A stretch of 40,125 bases of DNA from Streptomyces sp. TRM64462. Lineage in GTDB: Bacteria > Actinomycetota > Actinomycetes > Streptomycetales > Streptomycetaceae. Positions 24,015-32,515 of the stretch are shown piece after piece; position 1 is the first letter of the stretch; the number at the start of each line of letters is the position of its first letter. The translations under genes were made by a program, and so were the position numbers. The DNA is taken from NCBI RefSeq assembly GCF_013362995.1, contig NZ_JABWDV010000189.1:1-40125 (forward strand), read 5' to 3'. The notes beneath the pieces are model-generated. The model searched no databases and was not told where the DNA came from. It saw only the letters and a list, made by a program, of their open reading frames with translations.

Positions 24015-24118
24015 ACCTCCGGGTCAAGTCGGTGGTTCACCGGATGGGGCCGCGGCCGGGTGATCCGTAGCGTGGACACATCACGCACCACGGACCCGCG
24101 ACGACGACGGAGGCGGCC

Positions 24119-24346
24119 ATGCCGGCCCGCACCACACCCACGACCCGTACGGCCGGTACGGCCGGTACGGCCCGCGCCACGGGCGTCGACGTACGGCTGC
24201 CCTGGTGGGCACTCGCCCTCCCCGTGGCCGCGTTCGCCGCGCTCTTCGTCCTGCTCGCCGGCCCCGCCGACGCCGCCCGCGCCACCGGGGGAGAACCCGC
24301 CGTCGGCCGCGTCCTCGAACAGATCCAGCACACCCTGACCCGCTAG
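24119..24346 (+). CDS. Small single-pass membrane protein, function unknown
   Basis: 75 residues from the ATG at 24119, with GGAGG seven bases upstream. A Thr/Arg-rich N-terminus (TTPTTRTAGTAGTARATG) is followed by one membrane helix (WWALALPVAAFAALFVLLAG) and a short tail ending VGRVLEQIQHTLTR. It could be an uncleaved signal anchor. It lies in a run of plus-strand genes between the permease pair and sixA. I recognise no domain. Confidence 0.7.
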   Translation: MPARTTPTTRTAGTAGTARATGVDVRLPWWALALPVAAFAALFVLLAGPADAARATGGEPAVGRVLEQIQHTLTR

Positions 24347-24435
24347 GGCCTGCCGCGCGGGGCGGCCTCACGCGTCCAGCTCCCGAGCGCCCAACACCCT
24401 GCGCCCCAAGGTCCTTTTCATGGGAAGCTGGGGAC

Positions 24436-24954
24436 ATGAGCGTCGATACACCTCGCAGGATCGTGCTACTCCGGCATGCGAAGGCCGAATGGTCCCAGGA
24501 GTCCGACCATGAGCGCCCGCTCGCCGAACGGGGCCGCAAGGACGCCCCCATGGCCGGCCGCTGGCTCGCGGGAGCCGGCCTCATCCCCGATCTGACCCTG
24601 TGCTCGACCGCCGTCCGGACCCGGGAGACCTGGAAACTGGCCGTCCCGGAGCTGCCCCAGCGGCCCAGGACGGTGTACGACGAGCGCATCTACGAAGCGT
24701 CGCTCGGCGAACTCATCGCGGTGCTCAACGAGACCTCGGACGACGTCGGCACCCTCCTGCTCGTCGGCCACAACCCCGGAGTCCACGCCCTGGCGGACGC
24801 CCTGTCCGGCGAGGCCGACGGCGACCTCCTCGCCCGCATGAACCGGGGCGGCTTCCCGACCTCCGCGCTGGCGGTCGTCCAGTTCAACGGCTCCTGGAAG
24901 TCGGTGGAGCACGGCGTGGGCCGGCTGGTCGCGTACTGGGCGCCGCACGAGTAG
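24436..24954 (+). CDS. SixA-type phosphohistidine phosphatase (histidine phosphatase superfamily)
   Basis: 172 residues from the ATG at 24436. RHG-type catalytic motif IVLLRHAKAEWSQ (Arg13, His14), the DHERPLAERGRKDAP segment typical of SixA, STAVRTRETW, the acidic YDERIYEAS and a second histidine in LLLVGHNPGVH. E. coli SixA removes phosphate from phosphohistidine on HPt domains or the nitrogen PTS; the partner here is unknown. It is convergent with serB, with a shared strong terminator between them. The Shine-Dalgarno is weak (GGGG). Confidence 0.9.
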   Translation: MSVDTPRRIVLLRHAKAEWSQESDHERPLAERGRKDAPMAGRWLAGAGLIPDLTLCSTAVRTRETWKLAVPELPQRPRTVYDERIYEASLGELIAVLNETSDDVGTLLLVGHNPGVHALADALSGEADGDLLARMNRGGFPTSALAVVQFNGSWKSVEHGVGRLVAYWAPHE

Positions 24955-24974
24955 GAACCCCTCGCCGCACGCGG

Positions 24975-25020
24975 AAGGGCCCGGACACGGTCGCAGCCCG
25001 CCGACCGTGTCCGGGCCCTT
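24975..25020. terminator. Bidirectional terminator between sixA-type gene and serB
   Basis: 19-bp perfect stem AAGGGCCCGGACACGGTCG / CGACCGTGTCCGGGCCCTT with an 8-base loop, between two convergent genes (stops at 24954 and 25047). T-rich ends on both strands allow termination in both directions. Confidence 0.92.
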
Positions 25021-25046
25021 TCCTCGCTCGCGTGGAGGTCGCGTCC

Positions 25047-26246
25047 CTACCCGGCGTCCGCGGCCTCGACCTCTTCGCGGGTGATGCCCAGGAGGTAGAG
25101 GACGGTGTCCAGGAACGGCACGTTGACGGCGGTGTCCGCCGCCTGCCGCACCACCGGCTTGGCGTTGAAGGCGACGCCGAGACCGGCGGTGTTGAGCATG
25201 TCGAGGTCGTTCGCGCCGTCCCCGATGGCCACGGTCTGGGCGAGCGGTACGCCCGCCTCCGCCGCGAACCGGCGCAGCAGCCGCGCCTTGCCGGCCCGGT
25301 CCACGACCTCCCCGGTCACCCGCCCGGTCAGCTTGCCGTCCACCACCTCCAGCGTGTTGGCGGAGGCGAAGTCCAGACCGAGCCGTTCCTTGAGGTCGTC
25401 CGTGACCTGCGTGAAGCCGCCGGACACCACACCGACCTGGTAGCCGAGCCGCTTCAGCGTACGGATCAGGGTCCGGGCACCCGGCGTGAGCCGCACATCG
25501 GCGCGTACCTTCTCGACGACCGACTCGTCGAGCCCCGCGAGCAGCGCCACGCGCGCGTGGAGCGACTGCTCGAAGTCCAGCTCGCCGCGCATCGCCGCCG
25601 CCGTGATCTCCGCGACCTTGTCCTCGCAGCCCGCGTGGGCGGCGAACAGCTCGATCACCTCGTCCTGGATGAGCGTCGAGTCGACGTCCATGACGACCAG
25701 CCGCTGCGCCCGCCGGTGCAGCCCGGCCGAGACGACGGCCACGTCGACGCCGATCTCGTGCGCCTCGGTCGCCAGCGCGGTCCGCAGGGGCTCGGTCTCC
25801 GTACCGGACACGGCGAACTCGACAGCCGTCACCGGATACTTGGCGAGGCGGAAGACCCGGTCGATGTTGCCGCCCGTCCGGGTGATGGTGGCCGCTATGG
25901 CCGCCGTGTTCTCGGCCGTCAGCGGGTGCCCCAGCACGGTCACGTGGGACCGGCCATGACCGCGGGGCCGGTTGTCGCCGGTACCGGAGATGATCTCCGC
26001 CTGGAGCTTCAGCGACTCGGCCCAGCTGTGCACGGTGGCCCGCAGCTCGCCTTCCGTGCTGACGGTCGGCTCGGTGACGAGCGCGCACAGGACGATACGG
26101 CCGCGGGTGACGACCTGCTCGATGTCGACGACATCGACGGCGAACGCGGCGAGGGTGTCGAACAGCCCGGCGGTGATCCCGGGACGGTCCTTCCCGAAGA
26201 TCTTGACGAGAAGGGTGCGAACGTCTGAGGTCTGTGATGCGCTCAT
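25047..26246 (-). CDS. serB: Phosphoserine phosphatase SerB with tandem ACT domains
   Basis: 399 residues from the ATG at 26246, with GGAGGG a few bases upstream. Two ACT-like regulatory domains (about 10-85, TLLVKIFGKDRPGITAGLFDT, and 100-175) precede a HAD phosphatase domain: nucleophile motif VVMDVDSTLIQDEVIEL (Asp187, Asp189), VVSGGFTQV and the metal-binding IGDGANDLDML. It forms serine from phosphoserine. The ACT domains suggest serine feedback. The frame remains open to 26528 with another ATG after a GGAGGA, but the 399-residue form matches the usual actinobacterial length. It stands alone on the minus strand. Confidence 0.95.
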   Translation of the reverse strand: MSASQTSDVRTLLVKIFGKDRPGITAGLFDTLAAFAVDVVDIEQVVTRGRIVLCALVTEPTVSTEGELRATVHSWAESLKLQAEIISGTGDNRPRGHGRSHVTVLGHPLTAENTAAIAATITRTGGNIDRVFRLAKYPVTAVEFAVSGTETEPLRTALATEAHEIGVDVAVVSAGLHRRAQRLVVMDVDSTLIQDEVIELFAAHAGCEDKVAEITAAAMRGELDFEQSLHARVALLAGLDESVVEKVRADVRLTPGARTLIRTLKRLGYQVGVVSGGFTQVTDDLKERLGLDFASANTLEVVDGKLTGRVTGEVVDRAGKARLLRRFAAEAGVPLAQTVAIGDGANDLDMLNTAGLGVAFNAKPVVRQAADTAVNVPFLDTVLYLLGITREEVEAADAG

Positions 26247-26722
26247 GGTCCCTCCACCGTATCGGCCCCACCGGAAGGACTCCGCCCCCGTCCCGCCCTG
26301 CGGACACCTGTATACGACCCGGGACGGCACGGTGCGCTCCGCCCCCCGCCACCCGCTGCCCCCGCCCGCCGCTCCCGCCACGGCTCGCCCGGACGCCGCC
26401 GGCGAGGCCAGGATCACATCCGGCCCGGCACCCGCGCGCCGACGGCACCGCCCTCGCCTCCGTATCCCCATCAGACCCCCCAGATCACCACCACGCTGCC
26501 CCATTCCTCCAAGATCCTCCGGACTCATGGGCGCTTACCACGCTCCGGGGGTGTTTCGCCTCCGCCGACAGGTGCTCCCCACCGGCCCGGCGCGGGCCTG
26601 CGCGCTGTCTTCACACCGCCCGACTTTCGGATCCGGACCCGGTCCTGAAATAGTTCCTCCTCGATGTTCGCCATCCCTAGACTCCGCGCGACAGCGACGG
26701 AAGTGCATCGGGGGACAACTAC
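26247..26722. other. Divergent intergenic region between serB and the FHA-ABC gene
   Basis: 476 bases. It should hold promoters for both genes. TAGACT at 26678-26683 is a fair -10 for the plus-strand gene, 40 bases before its GTG, but no good -35 is present. The serB frame continues open through 26247-26528 with Gly/Arg-rich text that does not look like protein. I see no RNA gene or repeat. Confidence 0.5.
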
Positions 26723-29323
26723 GTGGGGCATGGAGTGCCGGAACTCGTACTGGAATTGAACGGAAGGACCTGGGCTCTCGATCCGTCCAGGTCGTACACC
26801 CTCGGGCGGGACCCGCAGGGCGACGTGGTGATCGACGACGCCAGGGTGTCGTGGCGGCACGCCACGATCAGCTGGGGCGGCCGGAGTTGGGTCATCGAAG
26901 ACCACGGCTCCACCAACGGCACCTATGTGCAGGGCCAGCGGATCCACCAGCTGGAGATCGGCCCCGGCGTCGCGGTCAACCTCGGCAACGCCACCGACGG
27001 CCCGCGGCTCGGCTTCACGGCGGGAGCGGCAGGTGCCGCCGCGGCTGCCGGCGCCGCAGCCGGCGCGGGCGCGTACAACGCCCCCGCCGCGCAGGCCCAG
27101 CAGCAGGCCTGGCCCAGCCAGCACCAGGCGCAGGCCCCCGCCCCCCAACAGCAGCACCAGCAGCACGCCCAGGACGGCTGGCAGAAGCAGCAGCAGCACC
27201 AGCAGCAGCACCAGCAGCCGCCGCAGCCCCAGGCGCACATCCCGCACCAGCAGCCACCCGCCGCCGGTGCGGGCGCGGCAGGCGCGGGCCCGGCCTCCCC
27301 CGCGTACGGCGGCGACCGCAGCCCCACCACCTTCCACCAGCTGGCCCTCGGCCGCGTCATGCGCATCGGTCGTGCGCTGGAGAACGAACTGGTCGTCTCC
27401 GACCTCCAGGTCTCCCGCCACCACGCCGAGTTCACCGCGCACCCCGACGGCCGCTTCGAGATGCGCGACCTCGGCTCGCACAACGGCACGTACGTCAACG
27501 GCCAGCCGATCGCCAAGTCCAGCACCGTCCTCATCGGCCCGAACGACATCGTGGGTGTCGGTCACTCGACGTTCCGGATCGTCGGCGACCGCCTTGAGGA
27601 GTTCGTCGACACCGGTGAGGTCTCCTTCTCGGCCCGCCACCTCACCGTCACCGTCGACGGCGGCAAGCAGATCCTCAAGGACGTCAGCTTCGGCGTCCCG
27701 GAGAAGTCGCTGATCGGTGTCATCGGCCCGTCCGGTTCCGGAAAGTCGACGCTGCTCAAGGCGCTCACCGGCTACCGCCCGGCCGACCAGGGCGACGTCC
27801 TCTACGACAACCGCAGCCTCTACAAGCAGTTCGCCGAGCTGCGCCAGCGCATCGGTCTGGTCCCGCAGGACGACATCCTGCACAAGGAGCTGACCGTCCA
27901 GAAGGCCCTCCGCTACGCGGCCAAGCTCCGCTTCCCCGGCGACACCGCCGAGGCCGAGCGCGAGGCCCGTATCGACGAGGTCCTGCGCGAGCTCAAGCTG
28001 GACATCCACCGGGAGAAGAAGGTCACCTCCCTCTCCGGCGGCCAGCGCAAGCGCGTCTCCGTCGCCCTGGAGCTGCTGACCAAGCCGTCCCTGATCTTCC
28101 TGGACGAGCCGACCTCCGGTCTCGACCCGGGCATGGACCGCGACGTCATGCAGCTGCTGCGCGGCCTCGCCGACGACGGCCGCACGGTCCTGGTCGTCAC
28201 GCACTCCGTGGCCGAGCTCGGCCTCTGCGACAAGCTGCTCGTGATGGCGCCCGGCGGCTCCGTCGCCTACTTCGGCCCGCCGGAGGAGGCGCTCAACTTC
28301 TTCGGCTACGAGACGTGGGCGGACGTCTTCTCGGCGTTCGAGAACTACCGTGACTACGACTGGGCCGGCCGCTGGAAGGGCTCGCAGCACTACCAGCTGT
28401 ACGCGGCGGACATCGACGCCGTCGCCGCCCAGCCGGTCCAGATGCCGGTGCAGTCCGCCGCCAGACCGCCCAAGCCGCAGAGCTGGGGCGCCCAGCTGTG
28501 GACGCTGATCCGCCGCTACGTCTCGGTGATCGCCTCCGACCGGGGCTTCCTCGCCCTCATGGTGATCCTCCCGGCGGTGCTCGGCGCGGTCTCCGTCGTC
28601 ATCCCGGCCGACTTCGGCCTGGCCCCGCCCACACCGCCGTCCCGGTTCAACGGCGACGCCGGCACGATCATGCTGATCCTCGCGGTCGGCATGTGCTTCT
28701 CGGGCGCGGCCAACTCCGTACGAGAGCTGATCAAGGAACGGGTCATCTACGAACGGGAACGCGCCACCGGCCTGTCCCGCTCGGCCTATCTGATGTCCAA
28801 GGTGATCGTCCTCGGTGTCATCACCGCGTTCCAGGGCGTCATCATCTGCGCCATCGGCTTCATCCCGCGCGACCTGCCCGCCGAGGGCCTGCTCATGCCG
28901 CCGGCCGTCGAGCTGTGCGTCGTCGTCATCGCGCTCGGCTTCACCTCGATGATGGTCGGCCTGGTCATCTCGTCCCTCGTGAAGACGGCCGAGAAGACCA
29001 TGCCGCTGCTGGTGATGTTCGCGATCGTCCAGGTCGTCTTCACCGGCATCCTGTTCAAGGTGTACGGATCGCCCGGCCTGGAGCAGTTCGCCTGGCTCAT
29101 GCCCTCCCGCTGGGCCATCGCCGGCGCGGGCACGACCCTCGACCTGGCGCACCTGATGCCGCCGTGGGACCACAAGAACCCGACCGACCTGGACCCGCTG
29201 TGGGAGCACAGCGCCGGCCAGTGGGGCGTCAACATCTCCGTGCTCCTGGTCATGGCCGTGGCCCTGGGCGTCGTCGTGGCACGACTGCTGCGCCGCCACG
29301 AGCCCGAGGTCATGCGCAAGTAA
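26723..29323 (+). CDS. FHA-domain ABC exporter (fused ATPase and membrane domain, Rv1747-like)
   Basis: 866 residues from the GTG at 26723, after GGGGGA. Order: FHA domain 1 (about 5-90; YTLGRDPQGDVVIDD, GSTNGTYVQG), a Gln/His/Pro/Ala-rich linker (about 100-205), FHA domain 2 (about 210-290; MRIGRALENELVV, VSRHHAEF, GSHNGTYVNG), an ABCG-type ATPase (Walker A GPSGSGKST at 335, signature LSGGQRKRVS at about 438, Walker B LIFLDEPTSGLDP), and an ABC-2 membrane domain of six helices (about 605-860). Mycobacterial Rv1747 has this plan; its FHA domains bind phosphothreonine set by a Ser/Thr kinase. The cargo, perhaps a cell-wall glycolipid, is unknown. Terminated by a strong bidirectional hairpin. 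Confidence 0.95.
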   Translation: MGHGVPELVLELNGRTWALDPSRSYTLGRDPQGDVVIDDARVSWRHATISWGGRSWVIEDHGSTNGTYVQGQRIHQLEIGPGVAVNLGNATDGPRLGFTAGAAGAAAAAGAAAGAGAYNAPAAQAQQQAWPSQHQAQAPAPQQQHQQHAQDGWQKQQQHQQQHQQPPQPQAHIPHQQPPAAGAGAAGAGPASPAYGGDRSPTTFHQLALGRVMRIGRALENELVVSDLQVSRHHAEFTAHPDGRFEMRDLGSHNGTYVNGQPIAKSSTVLIGPNDIVGVGHSTFRIVGDRLEEFVDTGEVSFSARHLTVTVDGGKQILKDVSFGVPEKSLIGVIGPSGSGKSTLLKALTGYRPADQGDVLYDNRSLYKQFAELRQRIGLVPQDDILHKELTVQKALRYAAKLRFPGDTAEAEREARIDEVLRELKLDIHREKKVTSLSGGQRKRVSVALELLTKPSLIFLDEPTSGLDPGMDRDVMQLLRGLADDGRTVLVVTHSVAELGLCDKLLVMAPGGSVAYFGPPEEALNFFGYETWADVFSAFENYRDYDWAGRWKGSQHYQLYAADIDAVAAQPVQMPVQSAARPPKPQSWGAQLWTLIRRYVSVIASDRGFLALMVILPAVLGAVSVVIPADFGLAPPTPPSRFNGDAGTIMLILAVGMCFSGAANSVRELIKERVIYERERATGLSRSAYLMSKVIVLGVITAFQGVIICAIGFIPRDLPAEGLLMPPAVELCVVVIALGFTSMMVGLVISSLVKTAEKTMPLLVMFAIVQVVFTGILFKVYGSPGLEQFAWLMPSRWAIAGAGTTLDLAHLMPPWDHKNPTDLDPLWEHSAGQWGVNISVLLVMAVALGVVVARLLRRHEPEVMRK

Positions 29324-29364
29324 CGGCACGACGGCCCCGCACGCGGCACGCGCGGGCCACGCAC

Positions 29365-29410
29365 ACGCCGAAGGGCGGCACCCCCTCACTCGGGTGCCGC
29401 CCTTCGGCGT
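29365..29410. terminator. Bidirectional terminator between FHA-ABC and SLT genes
   Basis: 19-bp perfect stem ACGCCGAAGGGCGGCACCC / GGGTGCCGCCCTTCGGCGT around an 8-base loop, lying between convergent stops at 29323 and 29426. Confidence 0.92.
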
Positions 29411-29425
29411 TCGGCGCAGCGCGGC

Positions 29426-30136
29426 TCAGTAGGCGCTGTTGACGTTGTCCATGGAGCCGTAGCGGTCGGCCGCGTAGTTGCAGGCGGCGACGATGTTGGC
29501 GACCGGGTCCCACTGGCTCTTCTTGGTGCCGGGGACGTGGTAGGCGTCGAAGGTCGGCTTGATGACCTGGAGCAGACCGATCGACGGGACGCCGTTACGC
29601 GCGTTGATGTCCCAGTTGTTGATCGCGTTCGGGTTACCGCTGGACTCCCGCATGATGTTGCGGTGGATGCCCTCGTAGGTGCCCGGGATGTTGTGCTTCT
29701 TCATGATGTCGAGCGCCTCGCGGATCCAGCCGTCGAGGTTGTTCGGGTACACCGGCTTGCGGGCGGCGGCGCGGCTCGCGGCGGCCTTCTCGGCGGCGCG
29801 CTTCTTCGCCTCGGCCTGGGCCTTCGCCTTGGCGGCGGCCTCCGCCTTGGCCTTGGCGGCGGCAGCGGCCTTGGCCTTCGCCTTGGCGTCGGCGGCGGCC
29901 TTCAGCTCGAAGGCGGACTGCTGCCCGGCGACGCTCGCCTGAAGCTCCGCGGTCTTGTAACCGTTCCAGGTGGCGGCGGCGGGAGCGGCGGCGACCTCCT
30001 TGACCTCGGCCTCGGCGGTGTTGCCCGGGACGAGGGTGAGGGAGAGGGCGGCGGCGCTGACGGCGGCCACACCGGCAAGCGACAGCTTGTGGTTCTTCTT
30101 GAGACGGCTGAGACCAGGGATGCTGGACGGGGACAT
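29426..30136 (-). CDS. Secreted lytic transglycosylase-like protein (SLT domain)
   Basis: 236 residues from the ATG at 30136, with AGAGGT about nine bases upstream. A signal or anchor lies at about 17-42 (HKLSLAGVAAVSAAALSLTLVPG...AEA). Residues about 72-125 are a long Ala/Lys/Glu helix made of AKAKAKAAAAAKAKAEAAAK-type text, probably a coiled coil. The SLT-like catalytic domain is C-terminal: IHRNIMRESSGNPNAINNWD carries the Glu-Ser-Ser motif, then GVPSIGLLQVIKPTFDAYHVPG and NIVAACNYAADRYGSM. It probably cuts peptidoglycan glycan strands during growth or sporulation. Relatives in Streptomyces often have c-di-AMP riboswitches; I looked for one upstream and could not recognise it. Confidence 0.92.
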   Translation of the reverse strand: MSPSSIPGLSRLKKNHKLSLAGVAAVSAAALSLTLVPGNTAEAEVKEVAAAPAAATWNGYKTAELQASVAGQQSAFELKAAADAKAKAKAAAAAKAKAEAAAKAKAQAEAKKRAAEKAAASRAAARKPVYPNNLDGWIREALDIMKKHNIPGTYEGIHRNIMRESSGNPNAINNWDINARNGVPSIGLLQVIKPTFDAYHVPGTKKSQWDPVANIVAACNYAADRYGSMDNVNSAY

Positions 30137-30500
30137 GCAGTCGTACCTCTTCGAATAGCGGAAGTCGCACGCCGTGGCGGCGCTGCGCCTTTCTCGGCGG
30201 GCGACGGCTGCAATTCTTAGCGGGCGCAAAATCCCGTGGCAAAGGTGTGACGTACGACCCCGGATAGTGGATCAGCGGCTGCCCGCGAGCGTCATCCGAC
30301 GCCCGACGCACCCGCCCCACCAGCATTGATCCCGTCCTTACGCGGTCCACTAGGCGTGTTCGTAAGTGATCTGGGTCCTATGCGCGGGCTCACATCGACC
30401 GTGTAACAGTCTCACCAGGAGTTGCTGAAGCAATGCGCACGGTAAGTGGCGAGGTGTCCGGCCTGTCCGAGATGTCCCCTGCGTGTCCCCTGTGGTGCCC

Positions 30501-30514
30501 GGGACCTAGGTCCC
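30501..30514. promoter_or_regulatory. DosR/DevR-type box GGGACCTAGGTCCC
   Basis: A perfect 14-bp palindrome with GGGAC and GTCCC half-sites four bases apart, the layout of the mycobacterial DosR (DevR) site. It is centred about 72 bases before the ATG of a GAF-type kinase whose partner is a NarL/FixJ regulator, so autoregulation by that regulator or a DevR paralogue is plausible. Confidence 0.6.
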
Positions 30515-30567
30515 CCGGCCCGGCCACGGCCGTCCACAGGCGGATACGGAGGGTCACCCCTGCTCGG

Positions 30568-30573
30568 TAACGT
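30568..30573 (+). promoter_or_regulatory. Candidate -10 box TAACGT for the GAF kinase gene
   Basis: TAACGT fits TANNNT and ends six bases before the ATG at 30580. No Shine-Dalgarno is near, so a leaderless transcript is likely. Confidence 0.4.
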
Positions 30574-30579
30574 GAACGC

Positions 30580-31725
30580 ATGACCGATCGACCACGCTCA
30601 GGGCTCGCCGCGGTGAGCACGGCCCTGCTGGAGATGAGCCGACAGCTGGAGGTCCGCGACGTCCTCAAGACGATCGTCGCGTCCGCCCGCGAGCTGCTCG
30701 ACGCCGAGTACGCCGCCCTCGGCGTCCCGGACGACCACGGCGGCTTCGCCCAGTTCGTGGTCGACGGTGTCAGCGACGAGCAGTGGAAGGCCATCGGCCC
30801 ACTGCCCCGCCAGCACGGCATCCTCGCGGCGATGCTCCACAACGAGAAGCCGGAGCGCCTCGCCGACGTCCGCGACGACCCCCGCTTCGAGGGCTGGCCC
30901 GCCACCCACCCCGACATGTCCGACTTCCTGGGCCTCCCCGTCCGCGACGGCGACGAGACCATCGCGGCCCTCTTCCTCGCCAACAAGCGCTGCCCCGCCC
31001 CCGGCGGCGGCTGCGGCTTCACCGCCGAGGACGAGGAACTGCTCGGCATCCTCGCCCAGCACGCCGCGATCGCCCTCACCAACGCCCGGCTCTACGAGCG
31101 CAGCCGCGAGCTCACCATCGCCGAGGAGCGCTCCCGCCTCGCCCACGAGCTGCACGACGCCGTCAGCCAGAAGCTCTTCTCGCTCCGCCTCACCGCCCAG
31201 GCGGCCGCCGCGCTCGTCGACCGCGACCCCGCCCGGGCCAAGGGCGAGCTCCACCAGGTCGCCGCCCTCGCCGCCGAGGCCGCCGACGAACTGCGCGCCG
31301 CCGTCGTCGAGCTCCGCCCCGCGGCCCTCGACGAGGACGGCCTCGTCCACACCCTCCGTACACACGTCCAGGTACTCGACCGGGCCCACACCGCCCGCGT
31401 GACCTTCGACGGCTGTGGCATACGCGCCCTCCCCGCCGCCCAGGAGGAGGCCGTCCTCCGGGTCGCCCAGGAGGCCCTGCACAACGCCCTGCGCCACTCC
31501 GGCGCCCACGAGGTCGCCGTCCGCCTCGCCCGGCGCGGCCAGGGCGCGCTCCTCACCGTCACCGACGACGGCACGGGCTTCGACCCGCGCGCCGTCCGCC
31601 GGGCCGGCCGCCACCTCGGCCTCGTCTCCATGCGGGACCGGGCGAGCGGCGTCGGCGGAAAGCTCACCGTGCACTCGGCGCCCGGCCAGGGCACCACGAT
31701 CGAGATGGAGGTCCCCGGTGGCTGA
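30580..31725 (+). CDS. GAF-domain sensor histidine kinase (DevS/DosS-like, HisKA_3)
   Basis: 381 residues. One GAF domain (about 20-172) with text like the DosS/DosT GAF-A: LLDAEYAALGVPDDHGGF, IGPLPRQHGILAAML, THPDMSDFLGLPVRDGDETIAALFLANKR, FTAEDEELLGILAQHAAIALTNARLYE. Then a HisKA_3 dimer domain with phospho-acceptor His192 (LAHELHDAVSQKLFS) and an HATPase domain (AQEALHNALRHSGA, VTDDGTGFD, GLVSMRDRASGVGG). It phosphorylates the regulator encoded next, whose start overlaps it by eight bases. In DosS/DosT the GAF binds heme; His110 in THPDM lies where I recall the heme ligand, but ligand identity is unproven. No membrane helix, so cytosolic. Confidence 0.93.
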   Translation: MTDRPRSGLAAVSTALLEMSRQLEVRDVLKTIVASARELLDAEYAALGVPDDHGGFAQFVVDGVSDEQWKAIGPLPRQHGILAAMLHNEKPERLADVRDDPRFEGWPATHPDMSDFLGLPVRDGDETIAALFLANKRCPAPGGGCGFTAEDEELLGILAQHAAIALTNARLYERSRELTIAEERSRLAHELHDAVSQKLFSLRLTAQAAAALVDRDPARAKGELHQVAALAAEAADELRAAVVELRPAALDEDGLVHTLRTHVQVLDRAHTARVTFDGCGIRALPAAQEEAVLRVAQEALHNALRHSGAHEVAVRLARRGQGALLTVTDDGTGFDPRAVRRAGRHLGLVSMRDRASGVGGKLTVHSAPGQGTTIEMEVPGG

Positions 31726-32365
31726 CAAGAGAATCCGGGTCCTGCTCGTCGACGACCACCAGGTCGTCCGCCGCGGCCTGCGCACCTTCCTCGAGGTGCA
31801 GGACGACATCGAGGTCGTCGGCGAGGCCGCCGACGGCGCGGAAGGCGTCGCCCGCGCCGAGGAGCTCCGCCCCGACGTCGTCCTCATGGACGTGAAGATG
31901 CCCGGCACCGACGGCATCGAGGCCCTCCGCAAGCTCCGCGACCTCGGCAACCCGGCCAAGGTCCTCGTCGTCACCAGCTTCACCGAGCAGCGCACCGTGG
32001 TCCCCGCGCTCCGGGCCGGCGCCGCCGGATACGTCTACAAGGACATCGACCCCGGCGCCCTGGCCGGCGCCATCCGGTCCGTACACGCGGGCCACGTCCT
32101 CCTCCAGCCCGAGGTGGCGGGCGCGCTCCTCTCCCAGGAGGACGGGAACGGCGGCTCGGGAGGCCGCAGCGGCACCCTCACCGAACGGGAGCGCGAGGTC
32201 CTCGGTCTCATCGCCGACGGCCGCTCCAACCGCGAGATCGCCCGCGCCCTCGTCCTCTCCGAGAAGACCGTCAAGACCCACGTGTCGAACATCCTGATGA
32301 AGCTGGACCTCGCGGACCGCACCCAGGCGGCCCTGTGGGCCGTCCGCCACGGCATGACGACATAA
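31718..32365 (+). CDS. NarL/FixJ family response regulator
   Basis: 215 residues from the GTG at 31718, with GGAGGT shortly upstream, overlapping the kinase gene by eight bases. Receiver domain (about 5-122): LLVDDHQVV, phospho-acceptor Asp58 in VVLMDVKMPGTDG, conserved Thr/Ser in VVTSF and Lys in GYVYKDI. A LuxR-type helix-turn-helix follows (about 150-210: LTEREREVLGLIADGRSNREIARALVLSEKTVKTHVSNIL). It should bind palindromic sites as a dimer; the box at 30501-30514 is the best local candidate. The chaplin gene lies 150 bases downstream on the same strand but has its own leader. Confidence 0.95.
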   Translation: MADKRIRVLLVDDHQVVRRGLRTFLEVQDDIEVVGEAADGAEGVARAEELRPDVVLMDVKMPGTDGIEALRKLRDLGNPAKVLVVTSFTEQRTVVPALRAGAAGYVYKDIDPGALAGAIRSVHAGHVLLQPEVAGALLSQEDGNGGSGGRSGTLTEREREVLGLIADGRSNREIARALVLSEKTVKTHVSNILMKLDLADRTQAALWAVRHGMTT

Positions 32366-32515
32366 GACAGACAACGGACGAGAAGGTTGTCCTCCCATCA
32401 AAGATTCATACCGTCGTGTGTATGTCACCCGTCCGGCGCAACCTGAGCGGCGCCCGGCCGTTCTCCATGGCGTGCTGCGGTGATGGCCGCAGCGATGGCT
32501 AGGAGGAATTTTCCA

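Larger units (their letters stand above)
30137..30579. other. Divergent intergenic region between SLT gene and GAF kinase
   Basis: 443 bases. It holds the long 5' region of the SLT gene and, near the kinase, the palindrome at 30501-30514 and a -10-like TAACGT at 30568-30573. GTGTCC/TGTCCC half-motifs recur around 30450-30490. I found no gene and no riboswitch I can recognise. Confidence 0.55.

Noticed and set aside
26247..26528. In-frame N-terminal extension of SerB, with a GGAGGA near an ATG at about 26500
   Set aside because: The translated text is Gly/Arg-rich and unlike protein, and the shorter 399-residue form with its own GGAGGG matches the usual family length.
26525..29389. 954-codon open frame on the minus strand opposite the FHA-ABC gene, rich in Asp, Glu, Arg and Val
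   Set aside because: Antisense shadow produced by strong GC third-position bias of the real gene; no domain, wrong codon bias.
30137..30420. Searched the long SLT leader for a c-di-AMP (ydaO) riboswitch, expected for Streptomyces wall hydrolases
   Set aside because: I could not match the conserved core on the minus strand by eye; a covariance-model search would decide.
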